Below the pieces are notes generated by a model, which was not told the DNA's origin, ran no database searches, and worked only from the letters and a program-made list of their open reading frames with translations. From Thermomicrobiaceae bacterium (GTDB lineage: Bacteria; Chloroflexota; Chloroflexia; Thermomicrobiales; Thermomicrobiaceae), in NCBI GenBank assembly GCA_014874455.1, contig JADBJL010000071.1, forward strand, positions 1 through 34,881: DNA of 34,881 bases, in the 5' to 3' direction. Position 1 is the first letter of the stretch. Every line of letters starts with the position of its first letter. Shown here one piece after another: positions 7,362-15,382 of the stretch. Both the position numbers and the translations under genes were made by a program.

Positions 7362-8669
7362 CTAGAAACAGGGGAGGAGCTGGCCGCGCCTGGCGACCTG
7401 CCGGTAGACCTGCAGGACAGCGTTCGTGACGCCGTGCCACGAGTACCGAACTGCCGCCTGGCGCGCGCCGACCTGCAGGCGCGTGCGCAACCGGTGATCG
7501 GTGAGACCACGACGGATGGCCGCAGCCAGCGCCTCGGGGTCGTCAGGTGGCACCAGCAATCCGGAGACCTCGTGCTCGACGGTGAAGCGGAGCCCACCGA
7601 CCCGGCTGGCGATCACCGGAGTGCCACACGCCATCGCCTCGACCGCAACGAGGCCGAACGACTCGTAGCGCGACGGCATCACGCAGAGGTCGGCAGCGTT
7701 GTAGAACAGCGGCAGGATCTCGCGGGGCTGGGAGCCGAGGAACCTCACCGATCGCTCGATGTCCAACGCTCTCGCCTCGGCGATGAGCTTCCCCAGCGGC
7801 GGGTCGACCTGCAGCCCCTCGGCGCTCTCCACCCGGCGGCCGCCGAGGAAGACCAGTAGCGGCTCTGGTTCTCCAGGTGCGACCGAGCTGAGGACGCGGT
7901 GCCAGGCGTGGAAGAGCGTGTCGATACCCTTCACTGGATCGATACGCCCGACGAAAAGCACCAGCGGCTGATCCGGCAGGCCGAGCTGGTTTCGTGCTGC
8001 GAGCCGGTCACCGGGACGGAAGTGATCGAGGTCGACACCCGGCGGCACAGTGCAGATCTTCGAGGGATCAGCCTGGAGATCCCAGATCATCACCTCACGC
8101 TCGTCGGGGTTGGCCGCGATGACGGCTTCTGCGACCTGCAGGAGTCCACGCTCGACCTGGAGCCGCAGGACTGGTTCGATCGCCCCTTTCGAGGCAAGCA
8201 GGTTCTTCAGGTTGCCGAGCGTGTGGAACATCTGTACCAATGGGATATCCCAGTAGCGCTTGAGCAGATAGCCAGCCCACCCCGAAAGCCAGTAATGCGC
8301 GTGGACAAGCTCGTAGGGGCGACCATCGCGGTTGATCTGGTAGGCCAGCTCGGTGACGAAGGCGGGCAGGTGGCAGAAGAGCTGATCCTTCGGGAGGGCG
8401 AGGGGCGGGCCGGCCTCCAGTGCGAAGACACGGACTCCCGCGTCGACCTCGGTCACTGCCGGCTGCTCGGGGTCGGAGCGACGAGTAAAGATGTCGACCT
8501 CGACACCGCGCTCGGCCAGGTTGCGGCTCAGCTCCCGGATATAGACATTCATCCCGCCGGCCTCGCCGCTGCCTGGCTGCGCCAGCGGGGAAGTATGGAC
8601 GCTGATCATGGCGATGCGGCTCACGACCGGCGGGGCGAAGAACGAGCGCTCTGTCTCTACGCCTGGCAC
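7362..8669 (-). CDS. GT4-family glycosyltransferase, MshA/sucrose-phosphate-synthase-like
   Basis: This encodes 435 residues from GTG 8669, with GGAGGAGAGGAAGG upstream. It is a two-Rossmann GT-B retaining enzyme. The N-terminal domain has PGSGEAGGMNVYIRELSRNL (about 32-51), close to MshA and sucrose-phosphate synthase, and ELVHAHYWLSGWAG, where His contacts the acceptor or sugar-phosphate. The C-terminal domain has VPPGVDLDHFRP, VLFVGRIDPVKGIDTL and the EX7E motif in RYESFGLVAVEAMACGTPV, which binds the nucleotide-sugar. MshA makes the GlcNAc-inositol precursor of mycothiol in Actinobacteria. Without mshB/C/D nearby the acceptor here is unproven; a sucrose or compatible-solute role is equally possible. 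It is cytoplasmic, and a likely single gene downstream of hpf. Confidence 0.8.
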   Translation of the reverse strand: MPGVETERSFFAPPVVSRIAMISVHTSPLAQPGSGEAGGMNVYIRELSRNLAERGVEVDIFTRRSDPEQPAVTEVDAGVRVFALEAGPPLALPKDQLFCHLPAFVTELAYQINRDGRPYELVHAHYWLSGWAGYLLKRYWDIPLVQMFHTLGNLKNLLASKGAIEPVLRLQVERGLLQVAEAVIAANPDEREVMIWDLQADPSKICTVPPGVDLDHFRPGDRLAARNQLGLPDQPLVLFVGRIDPVKGIDTLFHAWHRVLSSVAPGEPEPLLVFLGGRRVESAEGLQVDPPLGKLIAEARALDIERSVRFLGSQPREILPLFYNAADLCVMPSRYESFGLVAVEAMACGTPVIASRVGGLRFTVEHEVSGLLVPPDDPEALAAAIRRGLTDHRLRTRLQVGARQAAVRYSWHGVTNAVLQVYRQVARRGQLLPCF

Positions 8670-8731
8670 CTGCCTTCCTCTCCTCCCTGTCTGCCCGAGG
8701 TCGCGAGCGCCAGCGAAACGGGCTCCCGCAA

Positions 8732-8758
8732 TCGGCCGGCCGTGCGACGGCCGGCCGA
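8732..8758 (-). terminator. Perfect 12-bp GC hairpin between hpf and the glycosyltransferase gene
   Basis: TCGGCCGGCCGT (8732-8743) and ACGGCCGGCCGA (8747-8758) form a perfect 12-bp stem around a 3-nt loop. It lies 111 bases past the hpf stop. There is no T-run, so it is a GC-only terminator or a 5' UTR element of the glycosyltransferase gene. A possible minus-strand -10 box (TATAGT, plus 8789-8794) lies just upstream of it. Confidence 0.45.
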
Positions 8759-8868
8759 ACGCACCGCGTCACAGCTACACTGCTCGCAACTATACCCGAG
8801 CAGCGTGGCACCGTTCAGAACACGGCGATCCCACCTGCTATTCCATGGCAACGACCTGCAAGACGGGC

Positions 8869-9456
8869 TCACTCGAGTACCGGCTGGATCAAACCGTAGT
8901 CGCCGTCCTGGCGTCGGTAGAGGACGTTGATCTGATCGTCGGCGGGGTTGAAGAAGACGAAGAAGTCGTGCCCGAGCAGCTCCATCTGCTCGATCGCCTC
9001 TTCTTCGGTCATTGGGTAGACCGTGAACCGCTTGCGGCGCACAATCACGGGAGACGGTTCGTCCTCGGCTGCTTCGGGGCTGGCGAACTCCTCGCTCGCT
9101 ACGTCGAGTACAGCCGTGGCGTCGGGCTCGGCACTGACGCGGCGTGACCGCCGCCGTTTCAGGATCTGCTTCTTACGGAAGCGCTTGATCTGGCTGGTCA
9201 TGTGGTCGATGGTTCCGTCGATAGCGAGGTGGATCTCGCGGTCGCGGTGCTCGGCGCGCAGGATGGCTGAACGGGTCGAGATCGTGAACTGGGCCACGAA
9301 CAGCTCGACGCCACCGCGCTGGCGCTCGCTCCGTAGCTCGAAGCGGGCGTCCACCACCCGGGTGTGGATACGGTCGAGCTTGGCAAGCCTCTCTCGGATA
9401 TAGCGCTCGAGTGCTGGCGTGAGGGCGACGTCCAGGGTGCGAAGCCGAACCTCCAT
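8869..9456 (-). CDS. hpf: Ribosome hibernation-promoting factor, long form
   Basis: This encodes 195 residues. ATG 9456 is chosen because GAGAGGGGCGG precedes it and the protein then starts MEVRLRTLDVALTPAL, the usual beginning of the S30AE domain (about 1-100: ERYIRERLAKLDR, AQFTISTRSAILRAEHRDR, LAIDGTIDHMTSQIKRFRKK). A charged linker (about 108-140) leads to the C-terminal dimerisation domain (about 142-190: VRRKRFTVYPMTEEEAIEQM, LGHDFFVFFN). The long form dimerises 70S ribosomes into inactive 100S particles in stationary phase. The start at 9495 adds 13 unconserved residues and is less likely. The tRNA-Arg gene lies just upstream. Confidence 0.95.
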   Translation of the reverse strand: MEVRLRTLDVALTPALERYIRERLAKLDRIHTRVVDARFELRSERQRGGVELFVAQFTISTRSAILRAEHRDREIHLAIDGTIDHMTSQIKRFRKKQILKRRRSRRVSAEPDATAVLDVASEEFASPEAAEDEPSPVIVRRKRFTVYPMTEEEAIEQMELLGHDFFVFFNPADDQINVLYRRQDGDYGLIQPVLE

Positions 9457-9513
9457 CCGCCCCTCTCTTCGATGGGAGACGGCAGGCCACGTCATGACGG
9501 CGAGAGCGCGCGG

Positions 9514-9587
9514 CGCCCGCGGAGGGACTCGAACCCCCGACCACAGGGCTTAGGACGCCCCGGCTCTATCCGCTGAGCTACGCGGGC
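9514..9587 (-). tRNA. tRNA-Arg (anticodon CCU)
   Basis: Read on the minus strand, the 74-nt cloverleaf has acceptor arms GCCCGCG (plus 9581-9587) and CGCGGGC (plus 9515-9521), the D-arm GCTC...GAGC, the anticodon stem GGGGC/GCCCT around the loop GTCCTAA (anticodon CCT), and the T-arm loop GTTCGAGTC. It reads AGG codons. CCA is not encoded. Confidence 0.95.
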
Positions 9588-9606
9588 AAAGTGCGACCTC
9601 GAGCCT

Positions 9607-9612
9607 AGTATA
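9607..9612 (-). promoter_or_regulatory. Likely -10 box for the tRNA-Arg gene
   Basis: TATACT on the minus strand (5/6 match to TATAAT) sits 19 bases upstream of the tRNA 5' end. No good -35 box is visible at 16-18 bases, so this is a partial prediction. Confidence 0.35.
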
Positions 9613-9651
9613 CCCGAACTCGCGCGGTTGCTTCCACGGCCGCCCGGCCCG

Positions 9652-10914
9652 TTACCCGGTCGCCACCGTGCTCTCCCGGGCGCGCCGGATGAGTTCACGG
9701 CCGCGCTCGATGATCTGCTGCTTGCGGTCGTCCGGAAGGTCACGCTGCTTCAGCCATCGGCTCAGCATTGCCTCGGGATCGGTGGCCTCGTCAGGCCGGA
9801 TTTCCTCCCGTACCCGCGGCGGGCGGGCGGTCTCGCGGACGATAGCCGCGACGTGCGCCGCACCCCGCTCCTGGAGTGCGCGGCGGATCTCGTTGAGTCG
9901 TATGTGATCGACGTGCTCGGGTTCCAGCTCGAGAACCAGTTTGACGATGGCGCCGTCGATCGCGCGCGCTTCGCGGTCGAGCGCGCGCTGGATCGAGGCC
10001 ATCGGTTCCTGATCGCTGACCCTGACCCTGACGGTGTGGAAGGTGCGCGCCGGTACCGGCCGGAACTCCCACCTCACCTCACGCTTCGGGTATCGCCCGG
10101 GCCCGATCTCGACGACCACGAACCCCTTCGGCTCGCGCTCCTCACCGAAGTCCACGCGTTCCAAGCTTCCGGCGTACACCACTGGTGGCCGCCCGGCGAC
10201 GACCTGGTGGCGGTGGATGTGGCCGAGCGCGACGTAGTCGAGCGGACTGTCGTGCAGGCCCAGTTCCGCGGTGCTGAAAGCCGGATCCTGGCCCAGCATG
10301 ATCCCGCGCTCGTTGCCGAACTGGGCTCCCTCGATGCTGACGTGGCCGAGGAACACGGCTGGCAGCTCGGGATCGAGCTGGGCGAGCGCGTCGCGCACCA
10401 CCTGGCTGACGTCCTCGCGGAAACGTCGCTCCAGCTCGAGGCGATCGAGCGAGCGAATCTCGTCGTTGGTCAAAAACTGGCTCAACGGCACCCAGGGAAG
10501 GGTGACGACTTGCAGTCTGCAGCGGCTGAGCGGAATCTCCAGGCGCTCGATCCGGCGGGCCACGTAGATACCGGGGATGCCCAGGGCCTGGTAGATGTCC
10601 ATCGGTGTCGCCCGTGTGATGGCGACCGGCAGGTCATGATTGCCCACCAGCAGGACGGTGGGGATGCGAGCTTCGGTCAGGCGCCGCATCCGCTCCGCGA
10701 AGGCCCGCTGGAGCGTGGGATTGGGGTCGCGGTTTTTGAAGGCGTCACCAGCGAACAGCACGGCATCGACGCGTTCCGAGACGGCGTAGTCGACGACTGT
10801 GTCGAAGACACGCAAAAAGTCCTGGACTCGGGTGGAGAGCCCGGTCGACGGGTCGGGGCTGCCGTGCAGCTCGATGCCGAGGTGGAGGTCAGCAAAGTGA
10901 ACGAGACGGATCAC
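9652..10914 (-). CDS. Mre11/SbcD-type DNA exonuclease
   Basis: This encodes 420 residues, starting with GTG 10914 inside a GTGA overlap with the herA stop, so the two are translationally coupled. The calcineurin-like phosphoesterase motifs are in order: DLHLG (Asp9, His11), FAGDAFKNRDPNP (Asp57), LLVGNHDLP (Asn92, His93, Asp94), FLGHVSIEG, and YVALGHIHRHQ, which together hold two Mn ions. The C-terminal third has the Mre11-type cap region (EFRPVPARTFHTVRVRV). The family trims DNA ends as part of Mre11-Rad50 (SbcCD). No Rad50/SbcC gene follows; the next feature downstream is the tRNA. Pairing with HerA resembles the archaeal resection cluster more than E. coli sbcDC. Confidence 0.9.
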   Translation of the reverse strand: MIRLVHFADLHLGIELHGSPDPSTGLSTRVQDFLRVFDTVVDYAVSERVDAVLFAGDAFKNRDPNPTLQRAFAERMRRLTEARIPTVLLVGNHDLPVAITRATPMDIYQALGIPGIYVARRIERLEIPLSRCRLQVVTLPWVPLSQFLTNDEIRSLDRLELERRFREDVSQVVRDALAQLDPELPAVFLGHVSIEGAQFGNERGIMLGQDPAFSTAELGLHDSPLDYVALGHIHRHQVVAGRPPVVYAGSLERVDFGEEREPKGFVVVEIGPGRYPKREVRWEFRPVPARTFHTVRVRVSDQEPMASIQRALDREARAIDGAIVKLVLELEPEHVDHIRLNEIRRALQERGAAHVAAIVRETARPPRVREEIRPDEATDPEAMLSRWLKQRDLPDDRKQQIIERGRELIRRARESTVATG

Positions 10915-12569
10915 GGCTGAGCATCCTCACCGAAGAGGCGCCGGTACGCGGCGCGGCCATCATGGGAGACGATCCCGAGCGAAATCAGATCCTCGCGCAG
11001 CGCTTTCCCGTCGTAGGCACGCGTGCGTAACAGGATCGGCATCGGTACCGCGTGACCGACGACCAAGCACTCCTGCTGCGGGCTGAGGTTGGCGAGGAGG
11101 TTGCGCAACTGGTTGCGGTCGGACACGCCGGTGAGCACGGCATCGATGTCGTGCTGGTCGGTGAGCGGGCCGATGATCTTGGTGCCAAGCTGGGAGAGCA
11201 CTTCCGGGTCGATGCCCGACGGACGCTGGTCGACCACCAAAAGCGTGACCCAGTACTTGCGCATCTCGCGTGCGATGATCCCGAAGATCGATTGCCGGGC
11301 GGCTTCCGGCGCCAGGAACTTGTGCGCCTCCTCCAAGACGATCACCAAGCGCCGTCGCTGTGATTCGGCTGCTCCGAGCTGTGACTGGTGCAGCGCGTGC
11401 TCCACATAGCGCTGGTGGATGCGCCGGGTGACGAGGTTGGCGACGAGCATGTAGTCCAGGAGAGAGTCGAATCGCCCGAATTGGAGAATGACGTGCCGGC
11501 CCTGTTCCAGATGGGTCAGGATCTCGTCGAGCGAGGAGCTGTCGGCGTGCTCGGCGATGTACTCCCGGTCGGCTAGCCGGGCAAGCTTGCTCCGGAGTGC
11601 ATCGACCGAGGACGGGTGCGCGCCGGTCTCGCCGCAGAACTCTTTGACGTCATCCTCGTTGAAGCTCAGCGCCCGGGTGATCCAGCGCTCGCCGAACCGG
11701 CGACGCAGGTGGTGGGCCACCGTGGTGAACGTCGGATTGAGGTTCAACTCCTGAGCCAGCAGCTCGATATCTTCAGGCTCGACCTGGTTGAGCCCGATCC
11801 GCACGATCCGGCTCGCGGCCGCGTCGTCCGTCCGCGGATCGAGGGTATAGACGCGGATGCGGGTGTGGCCGAAAAGTTCCGCCAGGCCGGCAATCTGCGG
11901 TTGGTCGATCGGCGCTCGCGCATACTCGCTATGCATGTCGAAGATGAGCGCCGAGGCGATGTCGGCCCGGATCAACCCGTAGAGGATCAGCCGGGTCAGC
12001 ACGCTCTTGCCACTACCGCTCTGGCCGAAGATACCGTTGCTGCGCTGGACGAGCAGGTCGAGGTCGATAGGGACGGGGATCTCCATCATCGGCGGAGTGC
12101 CGAGAGCGAACCGCTGGCGATCCTCCTTGCCGAAGACGAGTTCGAAATCGAGGGCGGTCGCCTGGCGCAGCGTCGCGAAGTGGGCCGGAATGGTACGCGC
12201 CGGTTTCGGCCTGCTTCCGACCGGGTCGAGCGGGTCTTCGAGCACCAGTGAAGGGCGAACCTCGACGGTGACATATGCGTGTGTGCCGCGGATGATCCGT
12301 CGCACGAAGGCCGAGCGGTGCGCCGGGGGATCGGCGGTCAGCGCTGCGTCGGTGGCGCGTAGGCGGATGTCGGTGATGGTGCCGAAGTAGCGGTGACGGT
12401 GGCCTTCGAGGACGACAAAGCTTCCGACACGCAGCCCCTCCGCCTCGCAGTCGGGAAACAGGCGCACGATGAGGCCGCCGCTGTAGCTCCCCTCGGTGAC
12501 CACGCCGAGCCAGCCGTGATCGCCTTGTCCTATCGTCGGAGGCGCTGCCGTCTCGTCGCGCCGCTCCAT
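10911..12569 (-). CDS. herA: HerA-type DNA translocase/helicase ATPase
   Basis: This encodes 552 residues. An N-terminal HAS-barrel (about 15-110: GVVTEGSYSGGLIVRL, VGSFVVLEG) is followed by an FtsK/HerA-type ATPase. Walker A is GQSGSGKS at 182-189, followed by ALIFDMHSEY, the HerA marker. Walker B is RRLVIVLEEAHKFL, then REMRKYWVTLLVVDQRPSGID and, near the C-terminus, GVSDRNQLRNLLANLSP. HerA hexamers pump DNA and, in archaea, work with the NurA nuclease and Mre11-Rad50 to resect ends. Here herA overlaps the mre11 gene by 4 bases; no NurA is in view. It is divergent from the sensor kinase gene. ATG 12569 has only a distant GAGGGG, so the start is less certain than the identity. Confidence 0.9.
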   Translation of the reverse strand: MERRDETAAPPTIGQGDHGWLGVVTEGSYSGGLIVRLFPDCEAEGLRVGSFVVLEGHRHRYFGTITDIRLRATDAALTADPPAHRSAFVRRIIRGTHAYVTVEVRPSLVLEDPLDPVGSRPKPARTIPAHFATLRQATALDFELVFGKEDRQRFALGTPPMMEIPVPIDLDLLVQRSNGIFGQSGSGKSVLTRLILYGLIRADIASALIFDMHSEYARAPIDQPQIAGLAELFGHTRIRVYTLDPRTDDAAASRIVRIGLNQVEPEDIELLAQELNLNPTFTTVAHHLRRRFGERWITRALSFNEDDVKEFCGETGAHPSSVDALRSKLARLADREYIAEHADSSSLDEILTHLEQGRHVILQFGRFDSLLDYMLVANLVTRRIHQRYVEHALHQSQLGAAESQRRRLVIVLEEAHKFLAPEAARQSIFGIIAREMRKYWVTLLVVDQRPSGIDPEVLSQLGTKIIGPLTDQHDIDAVLTGVSDRNQLRNLLANLSPQQECLVVGHAVPMPILLRTRAYDGKALREDLISLGIVSHDGRAAYRRLFGEDAQP

Positions 12570-12606
12570 GGCCTACCGTCGCATCCCCTCGTACGTCCGC
12601 GCTGCT

Positions 12607-12634
12607 TTGACTTGTTCGCTAGCGATTGTACCAT
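12607..12634 (+). promoter_or_regulatory. Predicted promoter of the sensor kinase-fabL unit
   Basis: TTGACT (12607-12612, 5/6) is followed after 16 bases by TACCAT (12629-12634, 4/6). This lies 38 bases before the chosen GTG start at 12673, in the divergent gap from herA. It supports the shorter kinase reading, because the longer reading would begin upstream of this promoter. Confidence 0.45.
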
Positions 12635-12672
12635 CAGTAGTCGCGTGTACTGTCCAGGCCAAGGAGCTGACC

Positions 12673-14460
12673 GTGCTCGACAACGAATGGGAAACGCTGG
12701 CGAAGCTCCTGCAGCCCGCGACCGGTGTCGAAGGCGCAGCCAATCCGAGTGCGCTCGCTGGCCCAGTCGGTCGCCTGCATGCGTTGCACCGGATCAGTCG
12801 GGCTGCGACCCGGAGCCTCGATCTGGAAGAGTTGCTCGCGACAGTCGTCAAGGTGCTCCGGGAGACGATCCAGGCTGACCGCTGCGCGATCTTCCTCTAC
12901 GACCAGTCTACCGGCACGCTGACCCTGCGTGCGAGCGACGGGATCAGCGCTGACCCGCCGGGCTCGGTCACGTTGCCGCTGGGGGTGGGGATCACCGGGC
13001 AGGCGGCGCTGACACGCCAGCTCCAGGCGGCGCCGGACGCGACGAGCCATCCGAACTACCTCGACTACCCGCATGTCAACGACCGGCCGTTCGCAAGTCA
13101 AGTTTCCGTACCGCTCATCTCGCGCTCGCCTGGCGGCCTGCTGGGGGTGTTGAACGTCATGAGCCTGGAGCGCCGGGTGTTTTCGCCAGAAGAGCTGGAC
13201 TTTCTGGAGATCGCGGCTGGTGAGATCAGCATCGCGATCGAGAATGCGCGGCTCTACAGCGAGACCGACGCCGAACTGCGGCGGCGGATCGCGCAACTGG
13301 AACTGCTACAGCAGCTCTGGCGGGCCATCGCCTCGACGCTCGACTTGACGGCGCTGCTCGACCTGATCAGTACGAAGGCGGTCGATCTCTCCGGTGCTCG
13401 GGTGGCCCTGATCTACCGCCAGCCGCGGGCTCGCTCCGGTCAACTCGAGCTGCTCGCACATTACCCGGTGGACTGGATGCAGGGCACGGGGAAAGAGTTC
13501 GACCCGGCGCTGCGGGCCCTGGTCGGCGAGGTGCTGGAGTCGTGTTGGGCGATCTGGCGGCCACTCTCCAGTTCGATAGAGCACGTGGCGGTCTACGCGA
13601 TGCCGATGATTACCGGCAGGCGCGCGGTCGGAGCGATCTGCCTCGTCTTCGATGGCAGCGCCGGGCCGCCGGAACAGCCAGGCTTGCTCCACGCCTTCAC
13701 CGACACCGCTGCCATCGCGATCGAGAATGCGGAGCTGTACGACGAAGCCCGTCGGGGCCTTGCGCGCGCGTCCGCACTCCTTCAAGAGATGCACCACCGG
13801 GTGCGGAACAACTTGCAGACGGTCGCGGCGCTGCTCTCGCTCCAGATGCGCCACGCTAGCCCCCAAGTGCGCGCGCCGCTCCGGGAAGCGGTGAGCCGCA
13901 TCCGCAGCCTGACCGTGGTGCACGACCTCTTCAGCGGCCAGAACCTCCAGGAGATGGATCTCGGGACGCTCAGCCGGACGGTGGTCGAGGAAGCGGTGAC
14001 GACGCTCTGTGGCGAGGAGGGCGGTGTGACGTGGACGGTGCAGGGTGACGAGGTCTGGGTTTCGTCGCGTCAAGCGACGATCCTGGCGCTCCTGCTGAAC
14101 GAGTTCGTCGCCAACGCCGTCCGGCACGGCTTCAAGGATCGGAGCGGCGGGCGGATAACGATAGATGTGGAGCGGCAGGGCGAACAGGTCGTCCTCGAAA
14201 TCGCCGATGACGGTTGGGGCGTGCCAGCAGGATTCGATATGCGTTCGACCCGTGGCCTGGGGCTGCAAATCGCTCGCACGCTCGTACAGGTCGATCTGCG
14301 TGGCCAGCTCGAGGTGGGGCCGCGACCAGGTGGAGGAACGGTCGTTCGGGTGTGGTTCAGCCCGGATGCCCCGCACAACGGTCGTCGCGTGGCCGAGGGT
14401 GGGTTGACCCCGTCGTGGAGAGACGCCGATAATCGGCACGATTTGGCCGATGGAGGGTAA
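12673..14460 (+). CDS. GAF-GAF sensor histidine kinase (HisKA_2 type)
   Basis: This encodes 595 residues. GTG 12673 is preferred over ATG 12568 because AAGGAG lies 6 bases before it and a promoter sits at 12607-12634. There are two GAF domains, the first at about 40-200 (LEELLATVVKVLRETIQADR, GITGQAAL, IAIENARLYSE) and the second at about 215-360 (AIAIENAELYDE). The HisKA_2 dimerisation helix reads LLQEMHHRVRNNLQTVAALL, with His375 as likely phospho-acceptor. The HATPase domain has N-box NEFVANAVRHGF, DDGWGVP and GLGLQI. No membrane segment is seen, so it is a cytoplasmic sensor of a small ligand, redox or light state. No response regulator is adjacent. The fabL-like gene begins 2 bases after its stop, so both are probably cotranscribed. 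Confidence 0.85.
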   Translation: MLDNEWETLAKLLQPATGVEGAANPSALAGPVGRLHALHRISRAATRSLDLEELLATVVKVLRETIQADRCAIFLYDQSTGTLTLRASDGISADPPGSVTLPLGVGITGQAALTRQLQAAPDATSHPNYLDYPHVNDRPFASQVSVPLISRSPGGLLGVLNVMSLERRVFSPEELDFLEIAAGEISIAIENARLYSETDAELRRRIAQLELLQQLWRAIASTLDLTALLDLISTKAVDLSGARVALIYRQPRARSGQLELLAHYPVDWMQGTGKEFDPALRALVGEVLESCWAIWRPLSSSIEHVAVYAMPMITGRRAVGAICLVFDGSAGPPEQPGLLHAFTDTAAIAIENAELYDEARRGLARASALLQEMHHRVRNNLQTVAALLSLQMRHASPQVRAPLREAVSRIRSLTVVHDLFSGQNLQEMDLGTLSRTVVEEAVTTLCGEEGGVTWTVQGDEVWVSSRQATILALLLNEFVANAVRHGFKDRSGGRITIDVERQGEQVVLEIADDGWGVPAGFDMRSTRGLGLQIARTLVQVDLRGQLEVGPRPGGGTVVRVWFSPDAPHNGRRVAEGGLTPSWRDADNRHDLADGG

Positions 14461-14462
14461 GG

Positions 14463-15260
14463 ATGGCTGAGGAGCGAGGCACGGTTGCCGGGAGCTGGGC
14501 GCTGATCCTGGGCGCCTCGAGCGGGTTCGGGGCCGCTACTGCGCGGGAGCTGGCGCGGAGCGGAATGCATATCTGCGGCGTCCATCTGGATCGCCGAAGT
14601 ACGCTGCCGATGGCCGAGGCGGTGATCCGCGATATCGAGTCGTTCGGTGTGGAGGCACTGTTCTTCAACCGGAACGCGGCGGACCCGGAGACGCGACAGG
14701 CCGTAGTCCAGGCGCTCCGCGAGCGCGAGGCCCGAGTGCGGGTGCTGATGCACTCGCTGGCATTCGGTTCACTGCGCAGCTATATCGAGGACGACCGGGC
14801 CCAGGAAGTGACCCAGAGTCAGATGGAGATGACGCTCGACGTCATGGCCCATTCGCTGGTCTACTGGACGCAGGACATTTTCCACGCGGGGCTGTTTGAC
14901 CGTGACGCGCGGATCTTCGCGATGACGAGCGAGGGCTCGACGCGGGTCTGGAAGGGGTACGGGCCGGTCTCTGCGGCCAAGGCGGCACTCGAAGCCCATA
15001 TCCGCCAGCTCGCTGTCGAACTCGCCCCTTACGGTATCTCGGCGAACTCGATCCAGGCAGGGGTAACGGACACGCCGGCCCAGAACCGGATTCCCGGGGC
15101 TGAGGAGATGCTGCGGCACGCGGCCGCGCGCAACCCCGGTGGCCGCTTGACGACACCGGAAGATGTGGCGCGGGCGATTCGGGCGCTGAGCCAGCCCGGG
15201 CTCGGGTGGATCACTGGGAACGTCATCCGCGTCGATGGCGGAGAAGCCCTGGTTCCGTAG
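14463..15260 (+). CDS. Enoyl-ACP reductase, FabL/FabI-like short-chain dehydrogenase
   Basis: This encodes 265 residues from ATG 14463, with GGAGGGTAAGG directly before it. It is an SDR fold. The cofactor motif is GASSGFGAATA (17-27), and an acidic position after the second strand is replaced by HLDRR, which suggests NADP(H). MHSLAFGS is at 96-103. The active site is Tyr166-(6)-Lys173 in YGPVSAAK; this spacing is the mark of enoyl-ACP reductases (FabI/FabL) as opposed to the YxxxK of ordinary SDRs. The C-terminal GWITGNVIRVDGG is standard. It would reduce trans-2-enoyl-ACP in fatty-acid elongation, as FabL does in Bacillus. Tight linkage to the sensor kinase may mean environment-dependent lipid synthesis (inference). 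Another SDR role cannot be excluded. Confidence 0.75.
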   Translation: MAEERGTVAGSWALILGASSGFGAATARELARSGMHICGVHLDRRSTLPMAEAVIRDIESFGVEALFFNRNAADPETRQAVVQALREREARVRVLMHSLAFGSLRSYIEDDRAQEVTQSQMEMTLDVMAHSLVYWTQDIFHAGLFDRDARIFAMTSEGSTRVWKGYGPVSAAKAALEAHIRQLAVELAPYGISANSIQAGVTDTPAQNRIPGAEEMLRHAAARNPGGRLTTPEDVARAIRALSQPGLGWITGNVIRVDGGEALVP

Positions 15261-15345
15261 CGGCGGCAGCCGGTGTGAGGGGCGAGTCGACGCGGCGCAA
15301 GCTCGCCGGATGGGGCCGGACGTTCGCGGGCGGCTCGACGTCAAC

Positions 15346-15375
15346 CTGGCAAGCGGCGTGCTCGGCGAGTATGCT
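15346..15375 (+). promoter_or_regulatory. Possible promoter of the SRP RNA gene
   Basis: TATGCT (15370-15375) lies 7 bases before the predicted RNA 5' end, a normal -10 distance. CTGGCA (15346-15351), with an 18-nt spacer, is a weak -35 candidate. Confidence 0.35.
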
Positions 15376-15382
15376 TGAGGAT

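Noticed and set aside
9628..10920. A 430-codon plus-strand frame opposite the mre11 gene
   Set aside because: It is a shadow; all phosphoesterase motifs are on the minus strand.
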